A stretch of 64,000 bases of DNA from Bacteroidota bacterium (GTDB lineage Bacteria > Bacteroidota > Bacteroidia > B-17B0 > Aurantibacillaceae): positions 124,001 through 188,000 of the forward strand of contig JADBXZ010000012.1 in assembly GCA_020403265.1 (NCBI GenBank), in the 5' to 3' direction. Positions 48,319 through 58,824 of this stretch are shown piece by piece. Each line of letters opens with the position of its first letter. The first letter of the stretch is position 1. A program made the position numbers and the translations under genes. The notes beneath the pieces are model-generated. The model saw nothing but the letters and a program-made list of their open reading frames with translations. It did no database searches and had not been told where the DNA came from.

Positions 48319-50100
48319 CTAATTCTTTGGTTCCAACCTTCCAACGAATCCGTTCGATTCTAAGTGGTAACCGTTAGCAAAGGTGAAATAATAAGGTATA
48401 CAAAATACACTGGAAAGACAGGAGATGATCGTTCGACCCGGATGCATCCGGAGACGATACTCTCCTGTATAAAATTGGTTGTTTACTACCTGAACGCCGG
48501 CACCTGAAACATATTTTCGTTCAGACTTTGGTGTGCTATAAGGATTTATTCTCTCTTCTGCTTTTTTATACTGTCCGTCATTACCGTCAAAAACCGCATA
48601 TTCAAATGACTCTCTTGACTGTTTACCGGACTTCATGGTTCGGTATCTTTTTTTAGTTGCGTTAACTTGAAAGGCTGAGCCATAAATAACATAATACTTA
48701 TTGTTTCTTTCTATAGCTTTTAAATCATATATAAAATGCCCTGCGTAGGTCATAGATCTATCTAGGTTAGACATCCAAACAATATCTCCGTTAGCTTTCA
48801 ATTTAAAAGCGGTAACATTGCTTCTATTGCAACGCGGTTCCTGCCTACAAGTCTGACCATAACGGCCATTACTGGTGCATACGGTAACATAATAATTAAC
48901 CATTCTGGATGCAAATAAAACAACATCACCATTATTGGAATTAATTGCTTGTTCGATTATATAATCACTTGGCATTGAGTTCTCCTCTGAATCCTTTTTC
49001 TTTTTCGTCTTAAACAACTTACTGTCGTGTCTGTCCTCTTTATCTTTTGCAAACAATAAATCTAATTGAGACGGAGTAAAGTAATTTGCCTTTTGTGAAA
49101 TTGGCTCCAGTGTTTCAGCATTCAAATTAAAAAAATACAATCCATGCTTATCATTACCTCTGGGATCCTTTTTTAAATCCGTAAAATAACCAACTAATTC
49201 AACAGTTTTATCAGTAGGCAAAATATAAAGCGACTGGATGTATATATCTTTTAGCTTGGCAGAAAATGTGTTGATAGTGCCTGATTCAGGATCTATAGCA
49301 GACAAGAGACAATAATAATTTTCCAATTTACTGTCGTTTCCTTTTAACTCTTTATATTCGTCACGTGTTAAACTAATATTGTTTTTAATATAAAGGATGC
49401 CATTGTCTTTATATTCATAGTCGGCAACACTAGCGCCGTTTCTTTTAGAATTTCCGGTTGAAACTACCGGCAAGGTAATGGTGTTACTTGTAACAATTGT
49501 TAAATCAGGATTAATTAATTTATATTCCAATTTGAAATTGGATTGTTTGGCTACACTTGGCTCGGCACATACTAATATTTTACCGTTAGAGTTATTGTTT
49601 GCAACAACAAAATAATCCGCAACAGATGAACCACGTTCGTTTCCTGTTTTAACGCCATAAAGCTTAGTTAACTTCTTAATTGGTTTCATTTTAGAATCAT
49701 AAGAAGCTGCAAAAATCTGAAGTGAACCATCCTCCTCTTTTAACCAGAAATCATACAAAATATCGCCTGAAATATAACTTTTAAAATGGCGCAATCCTTT
49801 GTATTTCTCAAATTTACTGTCCTTTTTATAGTAAATCGTTTTGGTGGTTACCTCTTTAAGCGTTGATTTTTCAAATACTTTAATTTTTTGCAAAAACAAT
49901 TTGCGCCTGAAGAATCCTTTATAGCGATTTAATTCAACAAACACATTTGAATTATTCTCACCAATCACACGATTATAAAATCCTTCTTTATAATTGTATT
50001 TTACTTTTCCGCTCCAGATTGCATTGAAATTTTGTCCGGTAGAGTTATGGACCAATAATATTAATATCGATAAAACACATTGTTTAATGCCAGCTTTCAT
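48319..50100 (-). CDS. Secreted protein of unknown function
   Basis: The 593-residue protein has a signal peptide (CVLSILILLVHNSTGQ) and a beta-rich body with repeated 'Y.v.YGsa.q' and 'lv.ye..v' segments reminiscent of propeller-like secreted Bacteroidota proteins. One stretch is cysteine-bearing (VCTSNGRYGQTCRQEPRCNR). No T9SS sorting domain or catalytic motif is visible. It is encoded 4 bases after the acyl-CoA ligase stop on the same strand, so the two are co-transcribed. The family is not recognised. Confidence 0.65.
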   Translation of the reverse strand: MKAGIKQCVLSILILLVHNSTGQNFNAIWSGKVKYNYKEGFYNRVIGENNSNVFVELNRYKGFFRRKLFLQKIKVFEKSTLKEVTTKTIYYKKDSKFEKYKGLRHFKSYISGDILYDFWLKEEDGSLQIFAASYDSKMKPIKKLTKLYGVKTGNERGSSVADYFVVANNNSNGKILVCAEPSVAKQSNFKLEYKLINPDLTIVTSNTITLPVVSTGNSKRNGASVADYEYKDNGILYIKNNISLTRDEYKELKGNDSKLENYYCLLSAIDPESGTINTFSAKLKDIYIQSLYILPTDKTVELVGYFTDLKKDPRGNDKHGLYFFNLNAETLEPISQKANYFTPSQLDLLFAKDKEDRHDSKLFKTKKKKDSEENSMPSDYIIEQAINSNNGDVVLFASRMVNYYVTVCTSNGRYGQTCRQEPRCNRSNVTAFKLKANGDIVWMSNLDRSMTYAGHFIYDLKAIERNNKYYVIYGSAFQVNATKKRYRTMKSGKQSRESFEYAVFDGNDGQYKKAEERINPYSTPKSERKYVSGAGVQVVNNQFYTGEYRLRMHPGRTIISCLSSVFCIPYYFTFANGYHLESNGFVGRLEPKN

Positions 50101-50104
50101 ACTA

Positions 50105-51877
50105 CTAACTTACAGAAAAAATTTTATCTACAACCTCCTTGTGTTTAGCCAAAATGATTTTTCGCTTCAAACTTAACTTTGGGGTAATTTCACCTCCATC
50201 TACAGTCCAATTAGCTTTGATAATTTCGCAACGTTTTAATTGTTCAAATGGCGCCAATACTTTGTTAATTGTTTTAACATGTTCATTAATTAGCTTTTTC
50301 AGTTCATCTGATGTCAACATGTGCTCGTTGCTAACCCAATTAATACCCGTAGTGGCACAATAATCTTTAAAATTAACCATATTAGGAACAATTAGTGCTG
50401 AAACAAATTTTTCACCTTCACCAACAACCATGCATTGCTCAATAAATCTGCTTTCCTTTAATTTGTTCTCTAGTTGGATAGGCGAAATGTACTTTCCTGC
50501 GCTGTTCTTAAAAATTTCTTTTTTTCGATCTGTTATTTTTAAAAATTTATTCTCAACCATTGTACCAACATCGCCGGTATGAAACCATCCGTCGGCATCA
50601 ATACTTTCTCTGGTTGCCTCTTCGTTCCTATAATAACCAAGCATTAAACTTGGTCCGCGCATTAAAATTTCTCCATCTTCTTCCGCAATTTTTACCTCAA
50701 TATTTTCTACAGGTAACCCAACTGTTCCAAACATCATATCCCCTTTGGTTAATCGGTTAACTGCAACCACTACGCATGTCTCTGTTAGTCCATAGCCCTG
50801 CAACATGCGGATTCCTGCGCAGGTAAAAATTCTCTCCAGTCTTGGGTTTAATGCTGCTCCGCCACTAACTATACAAACTATCTCTCCACCAATTGCAGTG
50901 CGCCACTTTGCGTAAACCAACTTATCCAAAATTTTTCGTTTAAGTTCATACAATGTTCCGTTCTTCCCTTCTAATTCATACTGCTCTGCAAGCCTAACAC
51001 TCCAATCAAACATCTTTCTTTTAAATCCTGTTAATTTCTCGCCTGCTGCTGTAATTTTTTCATATACTTTTTCAAAAATCCTTGGCACAGCAACAAATAT
51101 CTGAGGATGAATCTCTTTACAATTATCTCCAATTGTTTCTATGCTCTCAGCATAATAAATACTTACACCATGATAAAAATAAAGTGTATTTAAAAACCGT
51201 TCATAAACATGGTTTAAAGGCAAGAAACTCAAGGCTTTCCATGATGTGTTAAATGGTGCAAAATTTTGACAAGCCAAAACATTACTTAATAAGTTTTTAT
51301 GGGATATCATAACCCCTTTTGGAAATCCGGTTGTGCCGCTGGTATAGAGCAAGGTAAGCAAGTCGTTTTCTGCGATTTTATCTTGTATACTTTGTAATAA
51401 TTGTAAATCTAACTTGTTGTTTCCTCTCTCTATAAACTCATCAAAATGAGGGACTGAATCTTGTTTATTAAAGCTAATAACTGACTTTAAATATGGTAAT
51501 CGTTCCTCAATAGCCAGCAACTTTTGATAAACATTTTTATCTGAAATAAAGATTGCCTTCGCTTCACAATGATTAAGGATAAATTCTAAATCCTCATTGT
51601 TTATAGTTGGATAAATGGGCGCTGTTACAACACCGCATTTTTGTGCACCATAATCCACAAAATTCCATTCAGGTCTATTATTTGACATGATTGCAATAAC
51701 ATCCCCTGCCTTTAAACCCATATCAATCAGGGCACTGGCAACATAATCTGATTTTTTTATAAAATCATCCGTGCTGTATTTTATCCATACTTTATTTTCT
51801 TTACCTGCAATTAAATCCGGTTTATTGGCAATTGCCTTTAATTTTGGTAATATATCAAATACGCGTTTTATTTCCAT
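50105..51877 (-). CDS. Long-chain fatty acid--CoA ligase (AMP-binding)
   Basis: The 590-residue enzyme activates long-chain fatty acids to acyl-CoA via acyl-AMP. It has LLYTSGTTGFPKGVMISHKN (P-loop-like A3), LPLNHVYER, GGAALNPRLERIF, GYGLTETCVVV (A5), GWFHTGDVG (A7) and ITDRKKEIFKNSAGKYISP (A8). This pattern is FadD15/long-chain Acs type, and the chain length range is not readable. It is the first gene of a two-gene unit, divergent from hldD. Confidence 0.93.
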   Translation of the reverse strand: MEIKRVFDILPKLKAIANKPDLIAGKENKVWIKYSTDDFIKKSDYVASALIDMGLKAGDVIAIMSNNRPEWNFVDYGAQKCGVVTAPIYPTINNEDLEFILNHCEAKAIFISDKNVYQKLLAIEERLPYLKSVISFNKQDSVPHFDEFIERGNNKLDLQLLQSIQDKIAENDLLTLLYTSGTTGFPKGVMISHKNLLSNVLACQNFAPFNTSWKALSFLPLNHVYERFLNTLYFYHGVSIYYAESIETIGDNCKEIHPQIFVAVPRIFEKVYEKITAAGEKLTGFKRKMFDWSVRLAEQYELEGKNGTLYELKRKILDKLVYAKWRTAIGGEIVCIVSGGAALNPRLERIFTCAGIRMLQGYGLTETCVVVAVNRLTKGDMMFGTVGLPVENIEVKIAEEDGEILMRGPSLMLGYYRNEEATRESIDADGWFHTGDVGTMVENKFLKITDRKKEIFKNSAGKYISPIQLENKLKESRFIEQCMVVGEGEKFVSALIVPNMVNFKDYCATTGINWVSNEHMLTSDELKKLINEHVKTINKVLAPFEQLKRCEIIKANWTVDGGEITPKLSLKRKIILAKHKEVVDKIFSVS

Positions 51878-51939
51878 AACTAATTATCTAATTTCTTAAT
51901 TATTTTGCTAGAAAGCAATAAATTTAAACACATAATCAT

Positions 51940-51947
51940 TAAATTTG
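51940..51947 (+). promoter_or_regulatory. -7 promoter box TAAATTTG for hldD
   Basis: TAAATTTG fits TAnnTTTG and ends 5 bases before the ATG at 51953, so the transcript would start at or near the initiation codon. The -33 element is not clear. Confidence 0.4.
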
Positions 51948-51952
51948 TTTTT

Positions 51953-52918
51953 ATGATAGTGGTTACAGGTGCTGCGGGTTTTATTGCAAGTTGCCTCATT
52001 TCTAAATTAAATTCTAATAACATCACAAATTTAGTGTTGGTAGACGACTTTAGTTTTGACATAAAGCAAAAAAATTACGCAAATAAAAAATATATTCAGG
52101 CAATAGAAAGAACTGAATTCTTGAATTGGTTTGAAGAAAATGCTAAAAACGTGTCAGCTGTTTTTCACATTGGCGCGCGAACAGATACTACTGAAAAAAA
52201 TCTGGATGTATTAAACGCTTTGAATCTTAATTATACTAAAACCATTTGGGAGATTTGCTCAAAACATCAAATTAAATTGATATACGCATCAAGTGCTGCC
52301 ACGTATGGATTAGGTGAGAATGGTTACAAGGATGATGAATCTATACTTGATTTACTTAAACCCTTAAATTTGTATGGTGAAAGTAAAAATAATTTTGATA
52401 AATGGGCGGTTAAACAAAACGATAAGCCTATTCATTGGTATGGCTTAAAATTTTTTAATGTATATGGGCCAAACGAATATCATAAAGGTCGCATGGCATC
52501 TGTTATATTCCATGCATACAATCAAATTAAAACTAATGGCATTGTGAAACTTTTTCGTTCACACAATCCAAATTATAAAGATGGCGGACAATTAAGGGAT
52601 TTCGTTTATGTAAAGGATGTAGTAGATGTTCTGTTTTTTCTTTACTCTAAAAACCCAAACAATGGAATCTACAATTTAGGCAGTGGCAAAGCGCGTTCCT
52701 TTTATGATTTAGCTTTAGCAACATACATTGCCATGAATCAACCACCTTCAATTGAATTTATTGATACCCCAATTGACATAAGAGAAAAGTATCAATACTT
52801 TACTGAAGCTGATATGAGTAAATTAATTCATGTGGGATACAAACAACCATTTACTTCACTTGAAGAAGGTGTAAAAGACTACGTATGCAACTACTTGATC
52901 CCTAACAAAATTTTGTAA
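51953..52918 (+). CDS. hldD: ADP-L-glycero-D-manno-heptose-6-epimerase
   Basis: HldD (RfaD) inverts C6 of ADP-heptose to make the LPS core precursor. The 321 residues show IVVTGAAGFIASCL (third glycine of GxxGxxG replaced by Ala), LVLVDDFSF, HIGARTDTTEKN, the SSAATYG segment, the catalytic YGESK, and GQLRDFVYVKDVV. ATG 51953 is chosen over 51905 because it starts exactly at the Rossmann strand and follows a promoter box. Its stop shares one base with the ATG of the M1 peptidase gene. Other hld genes are not in the window. Confidence 0.93.
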   Translation: MIVVTGAAGFIASCLISKLNSNNITNLVLVDDFSFDIKQKNYANKKYIQAIERTEFLNWFEENAKNVSAVFHIGARTDTTEKNLDVLNALNLNYTKTIWEICSKHQIKLIYASSAATYGLGENGYKDDESILDLLKPLNLYGESKNNFDKWAVKQNDKPIHWYGLKFFNVYGPNEYHKGRMASVIFHAYNQIKTNGIVKLFRSHNPNYKDGGQLRDFVYVKDVVDVLFFLYSKNPNNGIYNLGSGKARSFYDLALATYIAMNQPPSIEFIDTPIDIREKYQYFTEADMSKLIHVGYKQPFTSLEEGVKDYVCNYLIPNKIL

Positions 52919-55334
52919 TGAAATACCTTAGTTTTATTTTCATTTGTATTTTCAATTGTGTTGATGCGCAGGTAAACCTTTGTCAAAACAATAAGATAGC
53001 AGCACCATCTCCGAGCTTATATTACAGTATAGAAAATACACGTAGCGACACTTTTGACATTTTTAATACACTATTGATGTTGAGCTAGGAACAACTACCA
53101 ACAAATATATTACAGGAAATACCAATATTAAATTTGCTCCAAAAGTTAACAACACAACATTCATTCGTTTAGATTTATTAAAACTAATTGTAGACTCTAT
53201 TAAAGAGGGTAGCACAACATTAGCTTATACATATAACGACACAATTATTAAAGTAAATTTTACGGCACCAAAAAACAATAATGATACTTCAAACATTAAA
53301 ATTTACTATCATGGTTTGCCTCAAACTGATAATAGCGGTTTTGGTGGTTTCTATTTTAATAACACGCAAAGTGCACAATATGCTTATAACATAGGCGTTG
53401 GCTTTAATGCCAAACCACACAATTATGGTAGGGTATGGTTTCCATGCTTTGATAATTTTGTAGAAAGAAGCAAATACGATTTTAAAATTACGAGCGATAG
53501 TGCCAGACGTGCCTATTGCAACGGAGAGTTGGTTTCAGATATTACATACTCTAATCTGCGAACCAGACGATGGTATTTAAACAAAGAAATCCCTACTTAT
53601 TTGGCCTGCGTTGCTTTAGCGAAATACAACCAGGTTAACTGGACCGTTAATACCTTAACTGGAATCAAACCTATTACACTTGTTGCTGTAGGTAGCGATA
53701 CCAGTGCAATGAAAGCCGGTTTTGTTAACTTGCCAAATTGTGTTGCCGGTTTTGAAAATTATTTTGGACCTTACGTGTGGAATAAAATTGGTTATTACTC
53801 CGTTCCATTTAATGCCGGCGCAATGGAGCATGCAACAGCAATTGCTTATCCAAAAGCTGCTTTAGGGAACATGGGCTACGAAAGTGAATTGATGGCGCAT
53901 GAATTAGCTCATCATTGGTGGGGCGACCTGATTACTTGTGAAACGCAGGAAGATATGTGGATTAACGAAGGTATGGCGACATTCTCGAGCTACCTCTTCT
54001 TAGAATGGAAATACGGTAAACAAAGCTATTTAGATAAATTCAAAGCAGAACATGATAAATTAATTCATACACTACATAAAAAAGAAAATGGATTTAGAGC
54101 AGTTTCGGGCATTCCACATAATTTAACTTATGGAGACCATGTTTATAAAAAAGGGGCGGATGTTGCGCACACATTACGATCTTACATGGGTGATACAGCT
54201 TTTTTTAATGCTTGTAAATATGTTATGCTAAACCATGCTAACAAAAGTATTAATAGTTTAGAATTACGAGATCTAATGCAAACCTCCAGTGGTCAAAATT
54301 TAATCCCATTTTTTAATAACTGGATTTTAAATGGGGGATGGAGTCATTTTAGCATTGACAGCATTAATTATGTTTCTGCTGGTGGTGGAAATTATAATGT
54401 AACAGGTTACATTAAGCAAAAGTTGCATGGCGCTACATCAATGCATACAAATGTGCCTGTAGAAATTAGTTTTTTTAAATCGGACTGGAGCAGAGTAGTT
54501 AAAAAAGTTATAGTAAATTCTGCTACAACTGTGATGGCTACAAGCTTGAATTTTTTGCCACAATTTGCCATTATCAACTTCGATTCAAAAATTGGAGATG
54601 CAAGTACTACACAATTTAAAACCATTAAAACAACAGGCAACAATAGTTATAGTCTAGCTAAAGTTACATTAAATGTTACAAATGCAGGTGTAGATAGCAG
54701 CTTCCTTCATATAGCTCATAATTATGTTAAACCTGATGGGTTTTTAAATAACCCGCAAGGACACAAACTTGGCAACCAGCATTCTTGGAGTGTTAACGGG
54801 AAATTAAGCAATGGCCTTCATAGCTTTGCTACCTTTTCTTTTGATGGTAATAAAACAATTGGTGGAACCAACTCATACATGGATACATTAATTACGATTG
54901 TTAATTCAGATAGCGTAGCTTTGTTTTACAGACCTAACACTAAATCAAATTGGGTTTGGCAGAAACACGCGACTAAGCTGGTTGGCTCGCTCCGAACAGG
55001 CTACATTAAAGTTGATACTTTAAAATTAGGGCAGTATTGTTTCGGTAATTTAGGTGATACAAATCTTGTTTCTATTAGCAAGCAGATTAAAAATACCTCT
55101 ATAGAAATTTTTCCAAATCCAACTTCTAAAAAAATAACTATTAGAACAAAGGATGAATCTCATTTGCCAATTCAAGTTACAATAGTTGATTGTTTTGGTA
55201 AAGAAGTTGAAAGGCTGCAAATTACGCAACCAGAGCATAAATTAACGCTTAAGGAAAGAACACCCGGTGTTTATTTAGTTGAGTTAACCACAAAAGAAAG
55301 ACACAAACTGATTAAAAAGTTAGTCATAGAATAA
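52918..55334 (+). pseudogene. M1-family aminopeptidase with T9SS tail, frameshifted near 53067
   Basis: ATG 52918 starts a signal peptide (MKYLSFIFICIFNCVDAQ) whose frame stops at TAG 53086-53088. The next frame is open from about 53067 to 55334 and continues the M1 fold. One missing T in AATAC (53065-53069) would join ...SDTFDIFN to YTIDVELGTTTNKY. The body has the exopeptidase motif GAMEH, the zinc motif HELAHHWWG with Glu in NEGMATF, and a T9SS domain (EIFPNPTSKKITI to KLIKKLVIE). If intact, it is a secreted zinc aminopeptidase. Total length is one base short of a multiple of three. It may be an assembly error rather than a dead gene. Confidence 0.85.
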
Positions 55335-55342
55335 TTCTCAAA

Positions 55343-57502
55343 CTACCTTATGAGTTTCATCTCATTTAATAGATAACCGGCGCCTGCATATTTATCTACT
55401 ATCCAAAGGGTGAATCTTACATCCAGAACTATATTTCTGCAAAAGTCGCCATTGTACATAATGTCACTCATGGTACCTTCCCAATTACGGTCAAAATTAG
55501 TACCAATTAACTCTCCTTTAGCATTTAATACGGGGCTTCCACTATTTCCGCCTGTTGTATGATTACTTGCTATGAATGCAACGTGCAGCTTACCATCTTT
55601 ATCAGCGTAAGTCCCAAAATCTTTTTTCTCATACAACTCAATTAGCCTTGGCTTAACATAAAAATCTTCCAAACCTGTTTTGTTTTTTTCTACAATGCCA
55701 TCTATTGTTGTATAATGCATGTTGTGAATTCCGTCTTTTGGTGAATAATCACTTACCTTACCAAAAGCAACTCTTAAGGTACTGTTGGCATCAGGATAGA
55801 ATTTTTTATTTTTTAATGTCTCCCTTAATCCTTTTACATACTCCTTTTGAAGCTCATTAATTTGAATTTCGTAATAAGTCATTTGAGGAATTGTTGTTTT
55901 TTGGTAATGTTTTAAAACATCAGATGCAACGAGAAACAAAGGATCTCTTTGATACAATTGAAAATCCTTCTCGTAATTCTCAAACATACTTGCTGCTTTA
56001 AAATTATCCACAAAAGAAGAATTGTTGTATAAGAAATCTGCTATTGCTACACAATTATTATTATGCACTGTGTATAACGAATCAAGCATACGAGGCCTTA
56101 AAACAGATTCAATTTCTTTGCCATAAATTTCAAGTAGGGCAATGCACAACTCACGATCAATTTCTTTTCTGAAGTTTTTAAAAGGTATGCTCTTCTTGTA
56201 TTCAGCTAATTTACCATCAAAATTGTTTGTGGCTCCGGCTTGTTTCTTCTTTAATTCTGTTTGAAGCGTTAAACCTGCATTAGCTGCAAATTTAAAAGCT
56301 TCGATACCCCATAAACACTCTGTAAAATAATCATACTGTTTGCTAAGTGGCGCAAAATCCTCGTATACCTTTTCAAATTGGCCCATTAATTTTGTGTATT
56401 TCTCTTTCTTGGCAGGATTAGCGGATAATGCTGTTAGAAACTCACTTTCCAATTGCTGTTTCTTTTGTACGGCATTTGATTTTTGTAAACCCATCATCTC
56501 CCCTTTCCATTTTTTATAATAGTTGGCAACCCCTGCATATCTTGCAGTATACATTAATCTAATAGTGTCGTTTTTCTTCATATAACGATCCATTATATTT
56601 AAACGTTTTTCTCTTAAATTAACTTTGATTGGATCTTGTTGTTTTACCAACAAATCAACAGCATAAGAAGTTAAATATTCTTGTGTCCTTCCGGGAAAAC
56701 CATACACCATTGTGAAATCGCCCTTTTGAGTGCCTTTTAAATTGATAGGGAATGAATATTTTGGTGTATAGGGCACATTGTCTTCGCTATAATCAGCAGG
56801 TTTGTTATTCTTATCAGCATAAATTCTAAACATACTAAAATCAGCATTGTGTCTTGGCCATACCCAATTATCTGTTTCGTCACCAAATTTACCAATGCTC
56901 TCAGGCGGTGTGCCAACTAAACGGATATCCTTATACGTTTCCGTTACAAATAAATAATACTCGTTTCCATAAAAAAACGGGCGGATAAAAACATCGAACC
57001 CAAGTTCCTTTTTGGTCTCAGTTTCAAGTTGCTTTACTTTTACTTGGATAGCAGAATCACGTTGATTTTCGTTATAAGCCGGATTTAAATCAGCTAAAAC
57101 TTTAGCTGTTACATCGTTAATTTGTTTTATGAAAGTTACAGTTAAGCCAGGGCATTTTAATTCCTCCTTTGTATTCATTGCCCAATAGCCATTCTTTAAA
57201 TAATCATTTTGCACGGTACTTAAGGCCGCAATATTGCTAAATCCACAATGGTGATTGGTTAATATTAATCCTTTGTTAGAAATAATTTCAGCCGTACATC
57301 CACCACCAAAAATTACAACAGCATCTTTCATGCTGGCCTTATTGATATCATATATCTGGGCAGCTGTTAATTTAAAGCCGTTCCTCTTCATATCTGAAAT
57401 GTTTAAAGCCTGAATAAGTTGTGGCATCCACATTCCCTCATCGGCAATACTTAGTGTTGATTTGCTAACTAATATTATAATTAAGAAAATTATTTTTTTC
57501 AT
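55343..57502 (-). CDS. S46-family dipeptidyl-peptidase (DPP7/DPP11 type)
   Basis: The 719-residue serine exopeptidase removes dipeptides from peptide N-termini in the periplasm. It has a signal peptide, the chymotrypsin-like His in ILTNHHCGFSN (His84/85), an Asp in the GDETDNWVWPRHNADFSMF block and the Ser in TTGGNSGSPVLNAKGE, then FDRNWEGTMSDI. DPP7 and DPP11 differ by one substrate-pocket residue that I cannot assign without alignment. It is downstream of the AlgJ-like gene (5-base gap), so it shares that transcript. Confidence 0.92.
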   Translation of the reverse strand: MKKIIFLIIILVSKSTLSIADEGMWMPQLIQALNISDMKRNGFKLTAAQIYDINKASMKDAVVIFGGGCTAEIISNKGLILTNHHCGFSNIAALSTVQNDYLKNGYWAMNTKEELKCPGLTVTFIKQINDVTAKVLADLNPAYNENQRDSAIQVKVKQLETETKKELGFDVFIRPFFYGNEYYLFVTETYKDIRLVGTPPESIGKFGDETDNWVWPRHNADFSMFRIYADKNNKPADYSEDNVPYTPKYSFPINLKGTQKGDFTMVYGFPGRTQEYLTSYAVDLLVKQQDPIKVNLREKRLNIMDRYMKKNDTIRLMYTARYAGVANYYKKWKGEMMGLQKSNAVQKKQQLESEFLTALSANPAKKEKYTKLMGQFEKVYEDFAPLSKQYDYFTECLWGIEAFKFAANAGLTLQTELKKKQAGATNNFDGKLAEYKKSIPFKNFRKEIDRELCIALLEIYGKEIESVLRPRMLDSLYTVHNNNCVAIADFLYNNSSFVDNFKAASMFENYEKDFQLYQRDPLFLVASDVLKHYQKTTIPQMTYYEIQINELQKEYVKGLRETLKNKKFYPDANSTLRVAFGKVSDYSPKDGIHNMHYTTIDGIVEKNKTGLEDFYVKPRLIELYEKKDFGTYADKDGKLHVAFIASNHTTGGNSGSPVLNAKGELIGTNFDRNWEGTMSDIMYNGDFCRNIVLDVRFTLWIVDKYAGAGYLLNEMKLIR

Positions 57503-57507
57503 GGTCT

Positions 57508-58824
57508 TTAATTTTTAATGAAACCTGCCATAATCATCGCATCGCGCTTAATGGCACTGTCTAAAGTTAATTGATTTATTTTACTATAATTGGTTGACTT
57601 CTTTAAAAGCAAAGGCGTATTTCTGATTTGTTTAGCATATTCCTGAATCTGTTTATTTACAACCACTCTAGCAGAATAGGTTTTTGGCGATGTATATAGT
57701 TCATATGCATCCTGTATAAAATTATTACCAAACTTTGGTAAATTACCATCACTGTAGAGGAGCATAATAACCTGATTGCTTTCAATTTCTGTTTTCAAAT
57801 CAAGTTCCCACGCTTCCACTTTTTCTCCGGGTTTAGGAGATGGTATAACCTTGTTGTAATAATACCAAAATTGTCCGTTCCCAAAACTGTTTTGTAAAAT
57901 TTGCATATAAACCTGATCATAAAAATAGCTATCTGATATGGTTAAAACCCGCACCTTATTTTTAGTGCTATCCTGCTCCCACTCTATTTGAGGATAGGCC
58001 AATTTTAACCCTTGAGGCGGATTGAATTTTAAATTCATGCTTTTAAGGACATCTGCATCTCGACTGCGCGCAGTATCAACAACTTCAATTTTACTCCATA
58101 GAAGACGTGGCATTGGTTTCCCATGCAACTTTTCAATGTGTTTTATTAAAGTGTCCGCTGCGATACATGCGCCATAGTAACTCCAGTGGTGTCCAAACTT
58201 TGGAAACAGTGGATATGGGGTTGTTAGTTTAAGTTTTTCAAAGTAGGTCAATAAATCCAAATGATTTACGTTAAACTTTTTACTGTTAGATACAAAAACC
58301 GCATGATTAGTTGTTTTAATTGGGTGTTGGTATTTATCCTGAATATATTCCTTGCAGTAAGATCCTTTACCTGGCGCATACACAAGCAATAAATCAATGT
58401 TTTTTTTCTTTAAAGTGTCTTGCACAACTTTTGCTTTACGCAACAGTTCACTAATTTCCGATTCGGGAATTAAATCATCGCCAAAAGCTGAAAAAATATA
58501 ATTTTCACTAAATACGTAATCGTCTTTTCCAGCAACAAAACCATTAACTCTGAGTTGATTGAAAAGCTTGTAGTACAGTTGATTATTCCATCTCACCATA
58601 CTCTCCCTAAAAGCCCAATGGTCAGAATTATAATCTTCTCTTTCATCCTGATAAGTTCCATCGAACCAACTTTGCCTCGACAATTCAGGTTTTTCCTCAC
58701 TTATAACAATACCAGTTAAATCAGGCTTATTGTCCTTTTTTAAAATGGTAGCCAACAGAGGAATAAGGATCGCAACAAATGCTAACCAAACAGGCAATGT
58801 GAATATTTTTGACTTGCAACTCAC
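57508..58824 (-). CDS. AlgJ/AlgX-like SGNH acetyltransferase-type protein
   Basis: The 438-residue protein has one N-terminal TM helix (LPVWLAFVAILIPLLATI) and a periplasmic SGNH-hydrolase-like domain. LLVYAPGKGSYCKEYI, the TISDSYFYDQVY serine block and FGHHWSYYGACIAADTL (H-x4-G) match AlgJ/AlgX. Such proteins work with an MBOAT membrane protein to O-acetylate an extracellular polymer. Its start overlaps the MBOAT stop by 1 base, which supports a functional pair. The acetylated polymer is not evident from the neighbourhood. Confidence 0.85.
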   Translation of the reverse strand: MSCKSKIFTLPVWLAFVAILIPLLATILKKDNKPDLTGIVISEEKPELSRQSWFDGTYQDEREDYNSDHWAFRESMVRWNNQLYYKLFNQLRVNGFVAGKDDYVFSENYIFSAFGDDLIPESEISELLRKAKVVQDTLKKKNIDLLLVYAPGKGSYCKEYIQDKYQHPIKTTNHAVFVSNSKKFNVNHLDLLTYFEKLKLTTPYPLFPKFGHHWSYYGACIAADTLIKHIEKLHGKPMPRLLWSKIEVVDTARSRDADVLKSMNLKFNPPQGLKLAYPQIEWEQDSTKNKVRVLTISDSYFYDQVYMQILQNSFGNGQFWYYYNKVIPSPKPGEKVEAWELDLKTEIESNQVIMLLYSDGNLPKFGNNFIQDAYELYTSPKTYSARVVVNKQIQEYAKQIRNTPLLLKKSTNYSKINQLTLDSAIKRDAMIMAGFIKN

